Shown: one piece after another, positions 39,339 to 49,313 of the stretch
Layout of the letters: each line of letters opens with the position of its first letter
Position numbering within the stretch: the first letter of the stretch is position 1
Assembly (NCBI RefSeq): GCF_032911225.1
Contig: NZ_CP136600.1
Location: 2,666,001-2,730,000, forward strand
Origin: Thalassotalea fonticola
GTDB taxonomy: Bacteria; Pseudomonadota; Gammaproteobacteria; Enterobacterales; Alteromonadaceae
Reading direction: 5' to 3'
DNA length: 64,000 nucleotides
Position numbers and translations under genes: made by a program
Notes under the pieces: model-generated
Databases searched by the model: none
What the model was told of the DNA's origin: nothing
Seen by the model: the letters and a program-made list of their open reading frames with translations, nothing else

Positions 39339-39821
39339 TTAATGCACCTGTAATTGACGGCGAACTTTTCTTAATAATAAAAACACCACAGGCCAAATAA
39401 CTGCTGTCGTTATTACTGGTTTTAAATAGCTAATAGAAAAATCTACATCTAAAATAAAGCGTTGAATCCAAAAAATAATCAAATGATACAAAGCGGTTAA
39501 CAAGCCGATTATCAGAGACTGTTGCCATAGAGAAAAATTACGAATCTTTTGAAAATTATTAACTGTTACATAAACAACTAAAGCCGTTGCAAATGCATTG
39601 ATGCCCAGTACGGAACCAAGCAAAACATCAATAATAAAGCCAACCAGCCAGGCAAATATGACATTAACTCGATTAGGTAAAGCCAAGCTCCAATATGCGG
39701 TAACTAGCAAGGCCCAATTGGGTCTAAATGCATCAGCACCAATAGGCATCGGCATAATGGTCAGCATTAACGAGATGATAATGGTAACCAAGATTACAAA
39801 GTTATTATTTCTAGCCTTCAT
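39339..39821 (-). CDS. mreD: Rod shape-determining protein MreD
   Basis: Integral membrane component of the elongasome; 160 residues with about five membrane helices and the family segment RPNWALLVTAYWSLALPNRVN near residues 33-53. It overlaps the mreC end by 11 nt and its stop abuts the maf start. Confidence 0.93.
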   Translation of the reverse strand: MKARNNNFVILVTIIISLMLTIMPMPIGADAFRPNWALLVTAYWSLALPNRVNVIFAWLVGFIIDVLLGSVLGINAFATALVVYVTVNNFQKIRNFSLWQQSLIIGLLTALYHLIIFWIQRFILDVDFSISYLKPVITTAVIWPVVFLLLRKVRRQLQVH

Positions 39822-40689
39822 CGCTTACCTTATCTTTTATTGGCGCTGATGGTTGCAACTTACTGCCTTGTTGATTGGGCCAAATAAGTAACAAATAACG
39901 TAATCGATTCATTTCTACAAGCGGTGTTATCTTAATGCGAGCAAATTCCTTATTTGGATTTTCAGATACATAAGAAACGCGAGCTACTGGGTACCCTTCT
40001 GGAAATTTACCACCTAAACCGGAAGTTACTAATAGGTCGCCCACTTTAATATCGGTAGAATTTGGAATATGATTCACTTCCATTTGGCTGACACTACCTA
40101 TACCTTTAGCAATAACCCGTATGCCATTGCGGTGCACCCTAAGTGGGATAGCATGAGTGATATCCGTCATTAGCAAAACACGAGAATTACTTACACCGAC
40201 ATGCAGTACCTGTCCTACAACGCCAGTTTCATCAATGACGGGCTGACCTTCGTAAATACCATCTGATAACCCTCGGTTGATTACTACTTGCTGTGAATAA
40301 GGGTCACTATCAACAGCAAGGATTTCGGCTACTTTCTTTTTGTAATCACTGCGTAACGGCGAAGCAAGTAGCTTACGTAATCGGTCGTTTTCTTGCTGCA
40401 AAATATCAAGCTGTAATAACTTTTCATTTAACAGTAATTCATTCATTTGTAAGCGCTCGTTATCATTCATTAACTGCTTACGTGAAACGATATTCTCGGA
40501 GGCATAATCCATTACTTTTTTAGGTGTGTTCGCTAAATACTGTAATGGACTAACGAGCGATTGCAAGTAACCTCTAGCTACTTCAAAACTCGCTAACTTA
40601 TGATCGCAATAGATAAATACACAGGACAAAACAAGCGCTAATAAAATTCGCCTGTGACTAGAATATCCATCTAAAAAAATAGGGGTCAT
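39811..40689 (-). CDS. mreC: Rod shape-determining protein MreC
   Basis: Bitopic membrane protein that links MreB to PBP2-RodA. An N-terminal membrane helix (about 13-30) is followed by a coiled coil (about 68-110) and a two-lobed beta domain with VVINRGLSDGIYEGQPVIDETGVVGQV and DLLVTSGLGGKFPEGYPVA. The 292-residue length is usual, ending in a short disordered tail. Confidence 0.94.
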   Translation of the reverse strand: MTPIFLDGYSSHRRILLALVLSCVFIYCDHKLASFEVARGYLQSLVSPLQYLANTPKKVMDYASENIVSRKQLMNDNERLQMNELLLNEKLLQLDILQQENDRLRKLLASPLRSDYKKKVAEILAVDSDPYSQQVVINRGLSDGIYEGQPVIDETGVVGQVLHVGVSNSRVLLMTDITHAIPLRVHRNGIRVIAKGIGSVSQMEVNHIPNSTDIKVGDLLVTSGLGGKFPEGYPVARVSYVSENPNKEFARIKITPLVEMNRLRYLLLIWPNQQGSKLQPSAPIKDKVSDEG

Positions 40690-40700
40690 AAAAATCGCAA

Positions 40701-40718
40701 AGGCAGCTTAAGCTGCCT
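40701..40718. other. Perfect 18-base palindrome between mreB and mreC
   Basis: AGGCAGCTTAAGCTGCCT is fully self-complementary. On the minus strand it is followed by TTGCGATTTTT, so it could act as a weak attenuator lowering mreCD relative to mreB. Confidence 0.5.
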
Positions 40719-40753
40719 GTTGTTTATATTGTTAAATAACTGTTCTCACGCTC

Positions 40754-41830
<1,077 letters not shown>

Positions 41831-41847
41831 TTATTTGTTTTATTCCA

Positions 41848-41866
41848 GTTCACTTTATATGTGAAC
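41848..41866. promoter_or_regulatory. Inverted repeat in the mreB upstream region
   Basis: GTTCAC/GTGAAC arms separated by 7 bases, about 50 bases before the mreB start. It may be an operator or a 5' UTR hairpin. A TTGACT lies further upstream on the minus strand near 41893, but no good -10 is in register. Confidence 0.4.
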
Positions 41867-42044
41867 GGATATTTTTCAATTTCTTCCAAAAGTCAATTTT
41901 TTGGGTGAATTATTAGCAGATATAATAACCCAGTAACAATGAAAATGTATTGTGAAAATTATAAAAATGGCCAAAAAATACAGCTTTTTTATAAAATAGC
42001 AGCTTTTACCAAGAGATAGTCAATTTTAAGAGAGTGAGTTGATA

Positions 42045-45000
42045 TTAATTTTTGTCAATTTCTCGTTTGTTTATGATCCTACCGGATGTATTAAAACGAC
42101 CAAAAGTGGCAACTGCAGTGGGGTTTTCATCAAAGTTTCCATCATTGTCACCAGCCCAATCAAATTTAAACCAATTAAAAACATCGTAAGTTACTGCCAT
42201 TTCACCTTGATTTCCAACCCCTGGCGCCATTATTTCTAATAAGCGATTTTCACCGTTCGAAAATTGACTGCTACCTCCAATGACGGCTGTTGGATCTACG
42301 GTAATTCGGCTTAGACTCATTAAAGCTTGATCAACAGAAGTGCAATTATCATCTGAAGAAAGTACATAATTATCTGTATCAAAATACTCCAGTTGCAATG
42401 GTTGTGCTAAATTCGATGTTTCAGGTCCAAAACTATTCTGAATACGCCAACGAGCAAATCGTATTTCAATATCGCTAGCAGATGTGTTTTCAGTAGCATC
42501 TATCGCTGTTCCGTTAAGATCTATGTAATTTGTCGAAGTACCGTCACGATCTTTTATTTCATTAACATTAAATTCCAACTGTGCAGTAAACACCGAAATC
42601 AATGAGTTTTGGTTGCGCACATACACAAAATCATCCAAGTTGGAAAATTGGTAATTAACAACTCCAGAATCTACCGCGGTAGTTTTCGCAATAAAGGTAC
42701 CATTGTTCATTTGGCCATTTACATCGACTAATAAAGCAAGCTGTCCTAATTGTTGGGCATCAGTAGTTGGTACATCTATATCAACTTCATCTGTTATATC
42801 TGCAGACAATAAAGGCAACATCATAAATTCATTAATATAGTTTTTAGTTGTTACCCCTTGTGCATTTTTTGGCGTAATGCGTAATTGTGGGTTAACTAGG
42901 TAATTAACTGCCCCTAATGAAGGCATGCTTGTTACCATTTGGCCTGTGTAAGCAAAGGCATTACAAGAAGTTGTTAGCGTTCCTTGAATATCAGGCTCAG
43001 AGATTTGGGCAAAATGATGAGGAGTAAACCTGCCCACAGGCACAACATCTCCGGTGAGAACTTTCCCTTGATAATTTGTATCTCTAAATTCAACGGTTAA
43101 CGTTCCAACTTCAGAATAAATTGCAGCATTATCAGTAAAATTTCCGAGTACAAAGTTTGAAGGTTCAATATTTGTACTTCGCCAATTATCAGTTAACCCT
43201 GATATGTGGGTCCCAGTATTAAACGTTATCGATCCATTGCCTCCTAATATAGGGTCAACAGGAGCTAATCGTTTGCTATTAATTTCAATAGAAATATTGG
43301 TAGATGGGATGTAGTTTGGTGTTACAGTGCCATCAGCACATTGTGCAGACACACCTAAATTAAAAGGCAAACCGGCTTTTTCACTATTAACTCCATCCAG
43401 CGGAAGGTTGCTTAATGTGCTCGCCACCGCATTTAATTTTGCCGGGTAAAATAAAATGTTTTCACTCCCCATTAATATCAATCCTGAAAGCTCACCAGAG
43501 GGTTCAATATAGCTAGCATTTAAAGTAATAAGCCCGGCATCAAGATAACTAAAATTATTTATCGTCGCTTCACTATTTGCATTAAAGTTAAGAATAAAAG
43601 GCTTGTCCACACCTGCTGGTTCCATTTGTTCGCCGTTAATACTTGGTATTGATGAACCAGACACTGGCGCTGCGTAATTAAAGTTGAAATTTATATTTTT
43701 ATTACCGACTAATGCGCCTACACATTGTTTAGTTAGCTCATCTTTTTTCACAGCTTTAATCGTTACTTGTGTACTAGAACATGATAAAGCGTCCAAGGAT
43801 TGCAGGACAAAGCCAGCATCAGCAAAATTTATCTGACAAGAGTCAGAACCGTTTGTTGTATTTAAACAAACATAATCATCAGCCAGAGATAACGTCGCAG
43901 GAGTGTTAGCATCAACATGGACAATACTGGCATTATCACTGACACCATTAACGATATTAATCGTTTGAGCAAGGCCATTGACAGTTAAAATTACATCGGT
44001 AGTTATTGACGTATTTATTGCTGAGCAGGTGGCATCGGTACAAGCAATAACTTCTATTGGCTCTGCTTCACACGTTAACCCTTGGCCATCATGCCTAATT
44101 TGATAAATACCATTTATGGTAGCTGGTAGAATAGTTATATCACTGATGCCGACGCCCACATTCGCCGCAGAAGCACCGAAGACTACACCTTGAAGGTTTC
44201 GCGTAATTAGATCGGGTATAAGTATGGTATCAATTTGAACTTGAGTGCTAGATTGGCCAACCGGTATATAAAACGTATCTACTATAGAAATAAAGTGTTG
44301 ATCAGCAAGCGCGGTTCCCTCTTCCGTTCTAAAATCAAAACTAACAATTTGATCAAAGGTTGTATCCCTGCCATTTTTATCAACCATAGATACTGTTAGC
44401 GTCGCAGTTTCTCCTTGAGTAACATCAACACTATCTATTTGCAAATAAGGAAAGCTATCATCATCATTACCACTGCCTGGAGTATTACATTTGGCCGCAT
44501 TACATGTTACAGGTAGCCAAAAACCGGTGCCATCGCCAATCCGGTGAATTGATTTAGTGCTATTATCTGATAACGCTAGGTTTGGATACGGGTAAGGGCA
44601 ATCAGCTACAGGAAACTGATTAACAACACCATTCACCATTATGTAATCGACATTAGCTCCATTTTCATCAATAAGTCGCAAATCAAAACCATCATTGAAA
44701 TCAACCAAGTCAGCATTATATTCGCTTGGGGGCACACCGTCTTCAGTAATAAAAGTCCAAGGACAATCTTCACAAAGTTTTTCGGCATTGGTTAATGGAA
44801 TTAATTCGCAATCATTAGTGCTGTCACAAAGTGAAAGTTGCCAGGTATTTACAGGAAATGCATTGAGGTCTTCGTTTATAATTTTTACTTCAATAAAACC
44901 CGTAGTTGGATTATTACCCTGACCTGGTATTCGGTAGATTTCATTTATGGTAACTTCGCCAATATAAGGCGAACATGTGGCATGCACATTTTGAATGAAC

Positions 45001-45065
45001 AACATAAAAGTTAAGGCTAAGAAGTAAACCGCTGCTGTACTTTTTAATTTTTTAAAAAAAGTCAA
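42045..45065 (-). CDS. mshQ: MSHA pilus protein MshQ, large exported protein (candidate tip adhesin)
   Basis: Largest protein of the MSHA locus, 1006 residues, exported (signal peptide about 1-29, ending NVHA). Visible regions in order: a Cys-rich N-terminal module (about 30-200) with GEVTINEIYRIPGQG and several Cys pairs, resembling a lamin-tail domain; a Calx-beta-like strand set (about 207-290) with TEEGTALADQHFISI and IPVGQSSTQVQI; then a long beta-rich MshQ-specific region (DUF6701-like, about 560-1000) with FTPHHFAQI. It is the last msh gene, three bases after mshP. A role at the pilus tip or in adhesion is inferred from position and architecture. Confidence 0.8.
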   Translation of the reverse strand: MTFFKKLKSTAAVYFLALTFMLFIQNVHATCSPYIGEVTINEIYRIPGQGNNPTTGFIEVKIINEDLNAFPVNTWQLSLCDSTNDCELIPLTNAEKLCEDCPWTFITEDGVPPSEYNADLVDFNDGFDLRLIDENGANVDYIMVNGVVNQFPVADCPYPYPNLALSDNSTKSIHRIGDGTGFWLPVTCNAAKCNTPGSGNDDDSFPYLQIDSVDVTQGETATLTVSMVDKNGRDTTFDQIVSFDFRTEEGTALADQHFISIVDTFYIPVGQSSTQVQIDTILIPDLITRNLQGVVFGASAANVGVGISDITILPATINGIYQIRHDGQGLTCEAEPIEVIACTDATCSAINTSITTDVILTVNGLAQTINIVNGVSDNASIVHVDANTPATLSLADDYVCLNTTNGSDSCQINFADAGFVLQSLDALSCSSTQVTIKAVKKDELTKQCVGALVGNKNINFNFNYAAPVSGSSIPSINGEQMEPAGVDKPFILNFNANSEATINNFSYLDAGLITLNASYIEPSGELSGLILMGSENILFYPAKLNAVASTLSNLPLDGVNSEKAGLPFNLGVSAQCADGTVTPNYIPSTNISIEINSKRLAPVDPILGGNGSITFNTGTHISGLTDNWRSTNIEPSNFVLGNFTDNAAIYSEVGTLTVEFRDTNYQGKVLTGDVVPVGRFTPHHFAQISEPDIQGTLTTSCNAFAYTGQMVTSMPSLGAVNYLVNPQLRITPKNAQGVTTKNYINEFMMLPLLSADITDEVDIDVPTTDAQQLGQLALLVDVNGQMNNGTFIAKTTAVDSGVVNYQFSNLDDFVYVRNQNSLISVFTAQLEFNVNEIKDRDGTSTNYIDLNGTAIDATENTSASDIEIRFARWRIQNSFGPETSNLAQPLQLEYFDTDNYVLSSDDNCTSVDQALMSLSRITVDPTAVIGGSSQFSNGENRLLEIMAPGVGNQGEMAVTYDVFNWFKFDWAGDNDGNFDENPTAVATFGRFNTSGRIINKREIDKN

Positions 45066-45067
45066 AG

Positions 45068-45496
45068 CTATAAGCTCCTAGCATCAATTTGCAATGTTCT
45101 ACTAGTGCTCACTTCTGCACTACTACAAGTACCTGTACTCGTCAGGGTATAATATCGAGTACCGGCTTCTTCGAAATCGGTACATTGTAAGCTTTCAATT
45201 TGGCACTGATTTAGTCCCTCTACTTGTAATGTCGGTACATTGTTAAAATCAACATTAGCGCACTCAATAACAGCAGAAGAAAGTGGAAACAATTGCTGAA
45301 GCCCCCATTGTAGACCGGAATCGGCTGCAGTATATGCCCTTAACCCCAGAACTTCATAAGACAAACTTTCACTGGAAGTAGAAATGAGTTTTAACATTAC
45401 TACGCCGAGCAAGCTAAATATAACAATCATAAAAACGGCCATCGTTAATGCACTGCCGTGTTGCTTCATTGCTAATGTATTATTTTTAAGGAACAT
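45068..45496 (-). CDS. mshP: MSHA biogenesis protein MshP
   Basis: 142-residue protein with one N-terminal hydrophobic segment (GSALTMAVFMIVIFSLLGVV, about residues 14-33) similar to PilX-like minor pilins that lack the standard GFTLIE motif; a short extracellular domain with paired cysteines follows. A downstream ATG at 45469 would give a tidier N-terminus (MKQHGSAL) and avoid the 11-nt overlap with mshO; neither start has an obvious Shine-Dalgarno. Probably a minor pilin of the priming complex. Confidence 0.82.
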   Translation of the reverse strand: MFLKNNTLAMKQHGSALTMAVFMIVIFSLLGVVMLKLISTSSESLSYEVLGLRAYTAADSGLQWGLQQLFPLSSAVIECANVDFNNVPTLQVEGLNQCQIESLQCTDFEEAGTRYYTLTSTGTCSSAEVSTSRTLQIDARSL

Positions 45497-46274
45497 TGTT
45501 TATATGCACCCCATTACTGAAATATACGCTTTCATTATTTTGGCTAAATTTAAAGTCTATTTGTACAACAGCATTACGCATTTGAACATCTTCTTGATAG
45601 GTGAATGGTAATCCTTCATCTACATTTAAAAATTCCGCCATCAATACTCCGTTTGCTGTTGATAGCAGGTCTTGTGTAATATTAAAACCATAATTTTGGT
45701 AACGAATTAACCTGTTCTGTGCAACACAGTAACTTACAGGTAAGGAAATTATAAATAATCGTTCGGTTGGCGACTCTTCTGAAAACTGCGCTGCTGAATC
45801 GAGCTCAAGTTGCCATATATTACTAACAGAAGTATCAATAGACTTTAAGCCTGCACGTTTTTGTAAACTTGGATCGTAAGCATCGTTAGAGTTTAATGGG
45901 TAAATAACCACGAAATCATCATCATCGCCAAGGTAACCATTACCAAATTGTATTACTGAGATGGATGTTTGCGCAGCATCAGGAAAAATAGGGGCTTGAG
46001 TATAAATAGTACTTGCCACAATAGGAACAAACTCTACACATTGGCGATCACCAAGAGCCGCAATTCGGATTGAGTTAGGCAAGGCATTGCGAATTTCACG
46101 GTTTAAACGCTCAACCGCAAATCGTGAACTCGAAATAAGAGTATCGCGACTACTCACGTTTGAATAAACATTGCTTCCAATATTAATCACACCAATAAAG
46201 CCGACACTGATAATTCCTAGTATAGCAATTACTAATGTTAACTCTATCAAGGTGAAACCAGTAGACGTTTTCAT
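45486..46274 (-). CDS. mshO: MSHA minor prepilin MshO
   Basis: 262-residue type IV prepilin-like protein. The class III signal is short, cut after G6 in TGFTLIELTLVIAILG, with the conserved Glu five residues after cleavage. A globular domain follows with SSRFAVERLNREIRNALPNS, typical of PilW-like minor pilins. It overlaps mshD by 4 nt and mshP by 11 nt. Confidence 0.88.
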   Translation of the reverse strand: MKTSTGFTLIELTLVIAILGIISVGFIGVINIGSNVYSNVSSRDTLISSSRFAVERLNREIRNALPNSIRIAALGDRQCVEFVPIVASTIYTQAPIFPDAAQTSISVIQFGNGYLGDDDDFVVIYPLNSNDAYDPSLQKRAGLKSIDTSVSNIWQLELDSAAQFSEESPTERLFIISLPVSYCVAQNRLIRYQNYGFNITQDLLSTANGVLMAEFLNVDEGLPFTYQEDVQMRNAVVQIDFKFSQNNESVYFSNGVHINNVP

Positions 46275-46843
46275 TCAATATTTGCCTTATATACAGCAAA
46301 AGCGATGCGAGTATCAAGTGGGGTTGTAACCGTAATGGTAATAAGTTTTACTAAAATACTATTATCTAAAGTGCCATCATAGCTGTCTGCAATACCGTCA
46401 TAATTATTATCATAATACACACTTACTTGAACATGAAAATTATGATAAATATCCTCAATCGAACTGCCTAATGAGTCTTCCAGATCATTAACGCTTGAAT
46501 TTAATCCATCGTAATCATCAACATCATCATACAAAGAACGGACTAATTCTTCTGCACCAAGACTATTACTGCTAGTACAAGCTGAGCCGCCTGTTTCATT
46601 GCAACGGATTAACCCTCCGCTCATATCAGAGTTTTCGTCAAATGCTTTAGCCGTAATTTCATTAACAAAGGATTGCGCCAATTCTGTTGCTTGTATTAAA
46701 TGAATTTGATCGGCACTTTCCTGCTCTTTCGGAAGCATTGCTACCATCATAAAGCCAATAACCACAACCATTACGGTCATACCGAGTACAAGCTCAATAA
46801 GAGTAAACCCTTGCTGATATTTAGATGGTTTCAACTTAACAGT
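46271..46843 (-). CDS. mshD: MSHA minor prepilin MshD
   Basis: Type IV prepilin-like protein of about 190 residues from the ATG at 46843 (MTVKLKPSKYQQGFTLIEL). The prepilin motif QQGFTLIELVLGMTVMVVVI is intact. A longer frame to 46891 would overlap mshC by 56 nt and adds an untypical leader, so I reject it. Two Cys (CNETGGSAC) probably form a disulfide. The chosen start overlaps mshC by 8 nt. Confidence 0.87.
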   Translation of the reverse strand, partial: TVKLKPSKYQQGFTLIELVLGMTVMVVVIGFMMVAMLPKEQESADQIHLIQATELAQSFVNEITAKAFDENSDMSGGLIRCNETGGSACTSSNSLGAEELVRSLYDDVDDYDGLNSSVNDLEDSLGSSIEDIYHNFHVQVSVYYDNNYDGIADSYDGTLDNSILVKLITITVTTPLDTRIAFAVYKANIE

Positions 46844-47303
46844 CATGGATATAGCCCTGGCTTTCGATACATAGAAAAGCGGAGTCATCATTGGTTAATT
46901 CTATGGTGCAGCCACTGGTACATTCAGCCGCCCGGCCCCAAGAATCAAAGGTAATAGTGCTCACTCCTGTTATTTGCACTGACGAATCAATAGGAATCGC
47001 AAAGCCAGTATTTTTATTAGCCCAGTCAGGAATCAATGTATTAGTCGAACAATTTGCAGAAGCCCCATAGCCATCACTATTGACGATAATTTGATGGCAT
47101 GAATTGCTATCGGTTTGTTGCATGCTTTGCTGTTGCATTAACCGTAAGCTAGAGATCATCTGATCGCGATACATAAAGGAGTCGAAATTACTGCTACCGA
47201 TCATTTTAGGTACAACAGAAATAGCCACAATACTGATGATCAGTATGACTACAATCAATTCAATTAATGTAAAACCTAAATAAGTTTTTTTTTGATAATG
47301 CAT
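46836..47303 (-). CDS. mshC: MSHA minor prepilin MshC
   Basis: 155-residue prepilin with the motif YLGFTLIELIVVILIISIV near residues 8-26 and a small globular domain carrying several cysteines, including a C-terminal CIESQGYIHDC pair. It opens the mshCDOPQ group after the mshA terminator, so it is either read by readthrough or from its own promoter in the 183-base gap. Confidence 0.87.
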   Translation of the reverse strand: MHYQKKTYLGFTLIELIVVILIISIVAISVVPKMIGSSNFDSFMYRDQMISSLRLMQQQSMQQTDSNSCHQIIVNSDGYGASANCSTNTLIPDWANKNTGFAIPIDSSVQITGVSTITFDSWGRAAECTSGCTIELTNDDSAFLCIESQGYIHDC

Positions 47304-47442
47304 TTACGTAAAAACAAGCCGTCCTTGTTGAAAAATCAACCAATACAAAACACACTTAGTTAAATTTTTAATTATTATTTAAACTATAGCATATTGAAAT
47401 TAAAACATATTTGACTAAATGCGAGCAGGTTTATTTAGGCAT

Positions 47443-47469
47443 AAAAAAACCGCGATGATGAGTCGCGGC
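47443..47469 (-). terminator. Rho-independent terminator after mshA
   Basis: CCGCGA/TCGCGG arms (47450-47455 and 47463-47468) with a 7-base loop; on the minus strand they are followed by seven T (47443-47449). It begins 18 bases after the mshA stop and should limit readthrough into mshC. Confidence 0.85.
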
Positions 47470-47486
47470 TTTCGCTAATTTTGTTT

Positions 47487-47975
47487 TTAACAACCGGAAA
47501 AATCAGTTGTAATATCAGGTCGAGTTTCTGCATCAACTGCATTATCAAATTGAACAATACATGTTAATTTATCTTCAGCATCAGGGTGAGTAAAAATAAT
47601 CGTACTACCAGATTCAGAGGTAATTTCGAAATCGCCAGTGTCAGCAGTTGTATCTATTTCGAGTAAATCTTTAATACCAAAACCATCTGTTGTTACACCT
47701 GTACCACTTACCGCAATTGGCCAACCATTTGCCAGAGCATAAAAGTCGCTACCAATTTGAATTTCGCCTGATGTTGCGGTTTCACCTTCAATTAATGCTT
47801 TTGCATGTGAAATTTCTACTGCAGATTGCATACTACCTTCTAAACCTGCCATTACTGATTCACGCGCATCACCAGTTAAGTCGATAAACTTCGGCGCAGC
47901 CGTTGCAGCTAAAATACCGAGTATTACAATGACGATGACTAATTCAATTAGAGTAAAGCCTTTATTCTTGTTCAT
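47487..47975 (-). CDS. mshA: MSHA major pilin MshA
   Basis: Major structural subunit of the mannose-sensitive hemagglutinin type IV pilus, 162 residues. The short leader MNKNKG is cut before FTLIELVIVIVILGILAAT; Glu5 of the mature protein is present. A C-terminal disulfide loop is suggested by CIVQFDNAVDAETRPDITTDFSGC-type spacing (two Cys near 139 and 162). It has its own putative promoter and a strong terminator, consistent with high expression compared with neighbours. Confidence 0.92.
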   Translation of the reverse strand: MNKNKGFTLIELVIVIVILGILAATAAPKFIDLTGDARESVMAGLEGSMQSAVEISHAKALIEGETATSGEIQIGSDFYALANGWPIAVSGTGVTTDGFGIKDLLEIDTTADTGDFEITSESGSTIIFTHPDAEDKLTCIVQFDNAVDAETRPDITTDFSGC

Positions 47976-48034
47976 TGTGAACCCCTTGATTAATTTTAAA
48001 TTCTTTATTAATTAATTTGATGACGCTATTGTAA

Positions 48035-48063
48035 AATAAAAGTTAATCATTAGTTGTAGTCAA
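48035..48063 (-). promoter_or_regulatory. Putative mshA promoter
   Basis: On the minus strand TTGACT (48058-48063) and TTTATT (48035-48040) are spaced by 17 bases, about 60 bases before the mshA start, in a 125-base gap after mshB. Confidence 0.4.
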
Positions 48064-48100
48064 TTGTAACGATCGCGTAACAGTTAGTACTTAACGATGA

Positions 48101-48715
48101 CTAGTTTTGGTTAATATTTATAACAACTGAACTCGTCGCTGGCTGATAAGAAAAATTATTGCCGGTATTTTCATCAGCAGGAGCTGCATATTGATCATCA
48201 GCCTTTACTAAAGTGTCTTTTAGAAAATAGACACAAGTACTTAGAGGGCCGGCGTCGCTGACAATGGCGAAGTATTTAAAACTATCACTATCAACGCCAT
48301 TTAAATCACCTATAGTGCTAGTGACCAAGGGAGGCTGTTGTAAAATGTTATTCCAAATATCTACACAATCAGCCAATTCTAATGAATCGTTATTGCCTTC
48401 AAGGCCGATTGGGTAACCTGGACGAACACCATTATTTTGATTTTCAGTAGTCAAAATTAAATCACTACCATCATAGTTAACCACATTATATTGGCCGTCA
48501 TTAGTTCGACCTTCAGCTTCCCACTGTGCTCTTGCCAGAGAAACACCGGTCGCGAAACCACCTGCCATACCTTCAATGTTTGCCTGTTGGGCTTGCTCGG
48601 TTAAGTCAATAAATTTAGGTATTGCGGTTACGGCTAGTAAACCCAGTAATACCACGACGATAACCAGTTCGATTAAGGTGAAACCTTTATTTAATTTTAG
48701 TTTGTTGTTTTTCAT
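48101..48715 (-). CDS. mshB: MSHA prepilin MshB
   Basis: 204-residue prepilin with the motif NKGFTLIELVIVVVLLGLLA (residues 8-27) followed by PKFIDLTEQAQQANIEGMAGGF, closely similar to the same region of MshA. The globular domain is longer than in MshA and contains two cysteines (about 119 and 162). By position it is MshB, a minor pilin needed for assembly. It lies between mshF and mshA. Confidence 0.87.
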   Translation of the reverse strand: MKNNKLKLNKGFTLIELVIVVVLLGLLAVTAIPKFIDLTEQAQQANIEGMAGGFATGVSLARAQWEAEGRTNDGQYNVVNYDGSDLILTTENQNNGVRPGYPIGLEGNNDSLELADCVDIWNNILQQPPLVTSTIGDLNGVDSDSFKYFAIVSDAGPLSTCVYFLKDTLVKADDQYAAPADENTGNNFSYQPATSSVVININQN

Positions 48716-48791
48716 AATTCCCTCAAACTGAGTGTATAATTCTAACTTTAATAGAGATTGAGTTTAAAGCAACATAAATCTCAATAACTTG

Positions 48792-49277
48792 CTAATTTTT
48801 ATTGGTTATTTTGCCATTTGAACTATTGTATTCGATATACATTCGCTCATTCAATTGATAACGACAAATACGTGTTTTTTGCTTAGTCTTATTGTTTAAC
48901 TCCACTGCAAATAACGGCTTATTTAAAATTTTCATTTCCGCACCAGTTATTCTGTTCCAAATCCGCTGACATGCATCATGATCCAAGATTAAATCTGGCC
49001 AACCAAATTCATTAACCTTAAACGCCTTTAATACAAAAGTTTCATCAGAGCCTGGTAATCGCTCTTTAATTTCAACACTTTTTGGCTTACCTGTCATGAA
49101 CCATTGCGAATGAATTAATAATACTTTACTGGTTATATCAGCAGCAGCAGCAGCCATTGCTGTTTTATATAAATCTTGTTCATTTTTCTTAAAGTAACTT
49201 AAAAATGTCGCCATCAAAATAAAAATAATGACCACGATAAGTAAAACTTTTACTTGGCTAACATTGCGTAATGCCAT
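48792..49277 (-). CDS. mshF: MSHA biogenesis protein MshF
   Basis: 161-residue bitopic membrane protein: N-terminal helix VKVLLIVVIIFILMATFL (about 9-26), then a short helix and a globular periplasmic domain with WPDLILDHDACQRIWNRITG. It resembles a pilin in layout but lacks the FTLIE motif. Assignment rests mainly on its place between mshG and mshB. Confidence 0.8.
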   Translation of the reverse strand: MALRNVSQVKVLLIVVIIFILMATFLSYFKKNEQDLYKTAMAAAAADITSKVLLIHSQWFMTGKPKSVEIKERLPGSDETFVLKAFKVNEFGWPDLILDHDACQRIWNRITGAEMKILNKPLFAVELNNKTKQKTRICRYQLNERMYIEYNSSNGKITNKN

Positions 49278-49313
49278 TGTTATTTAGCCTTGAACTGTAC
49301 AATTCATATTGAG

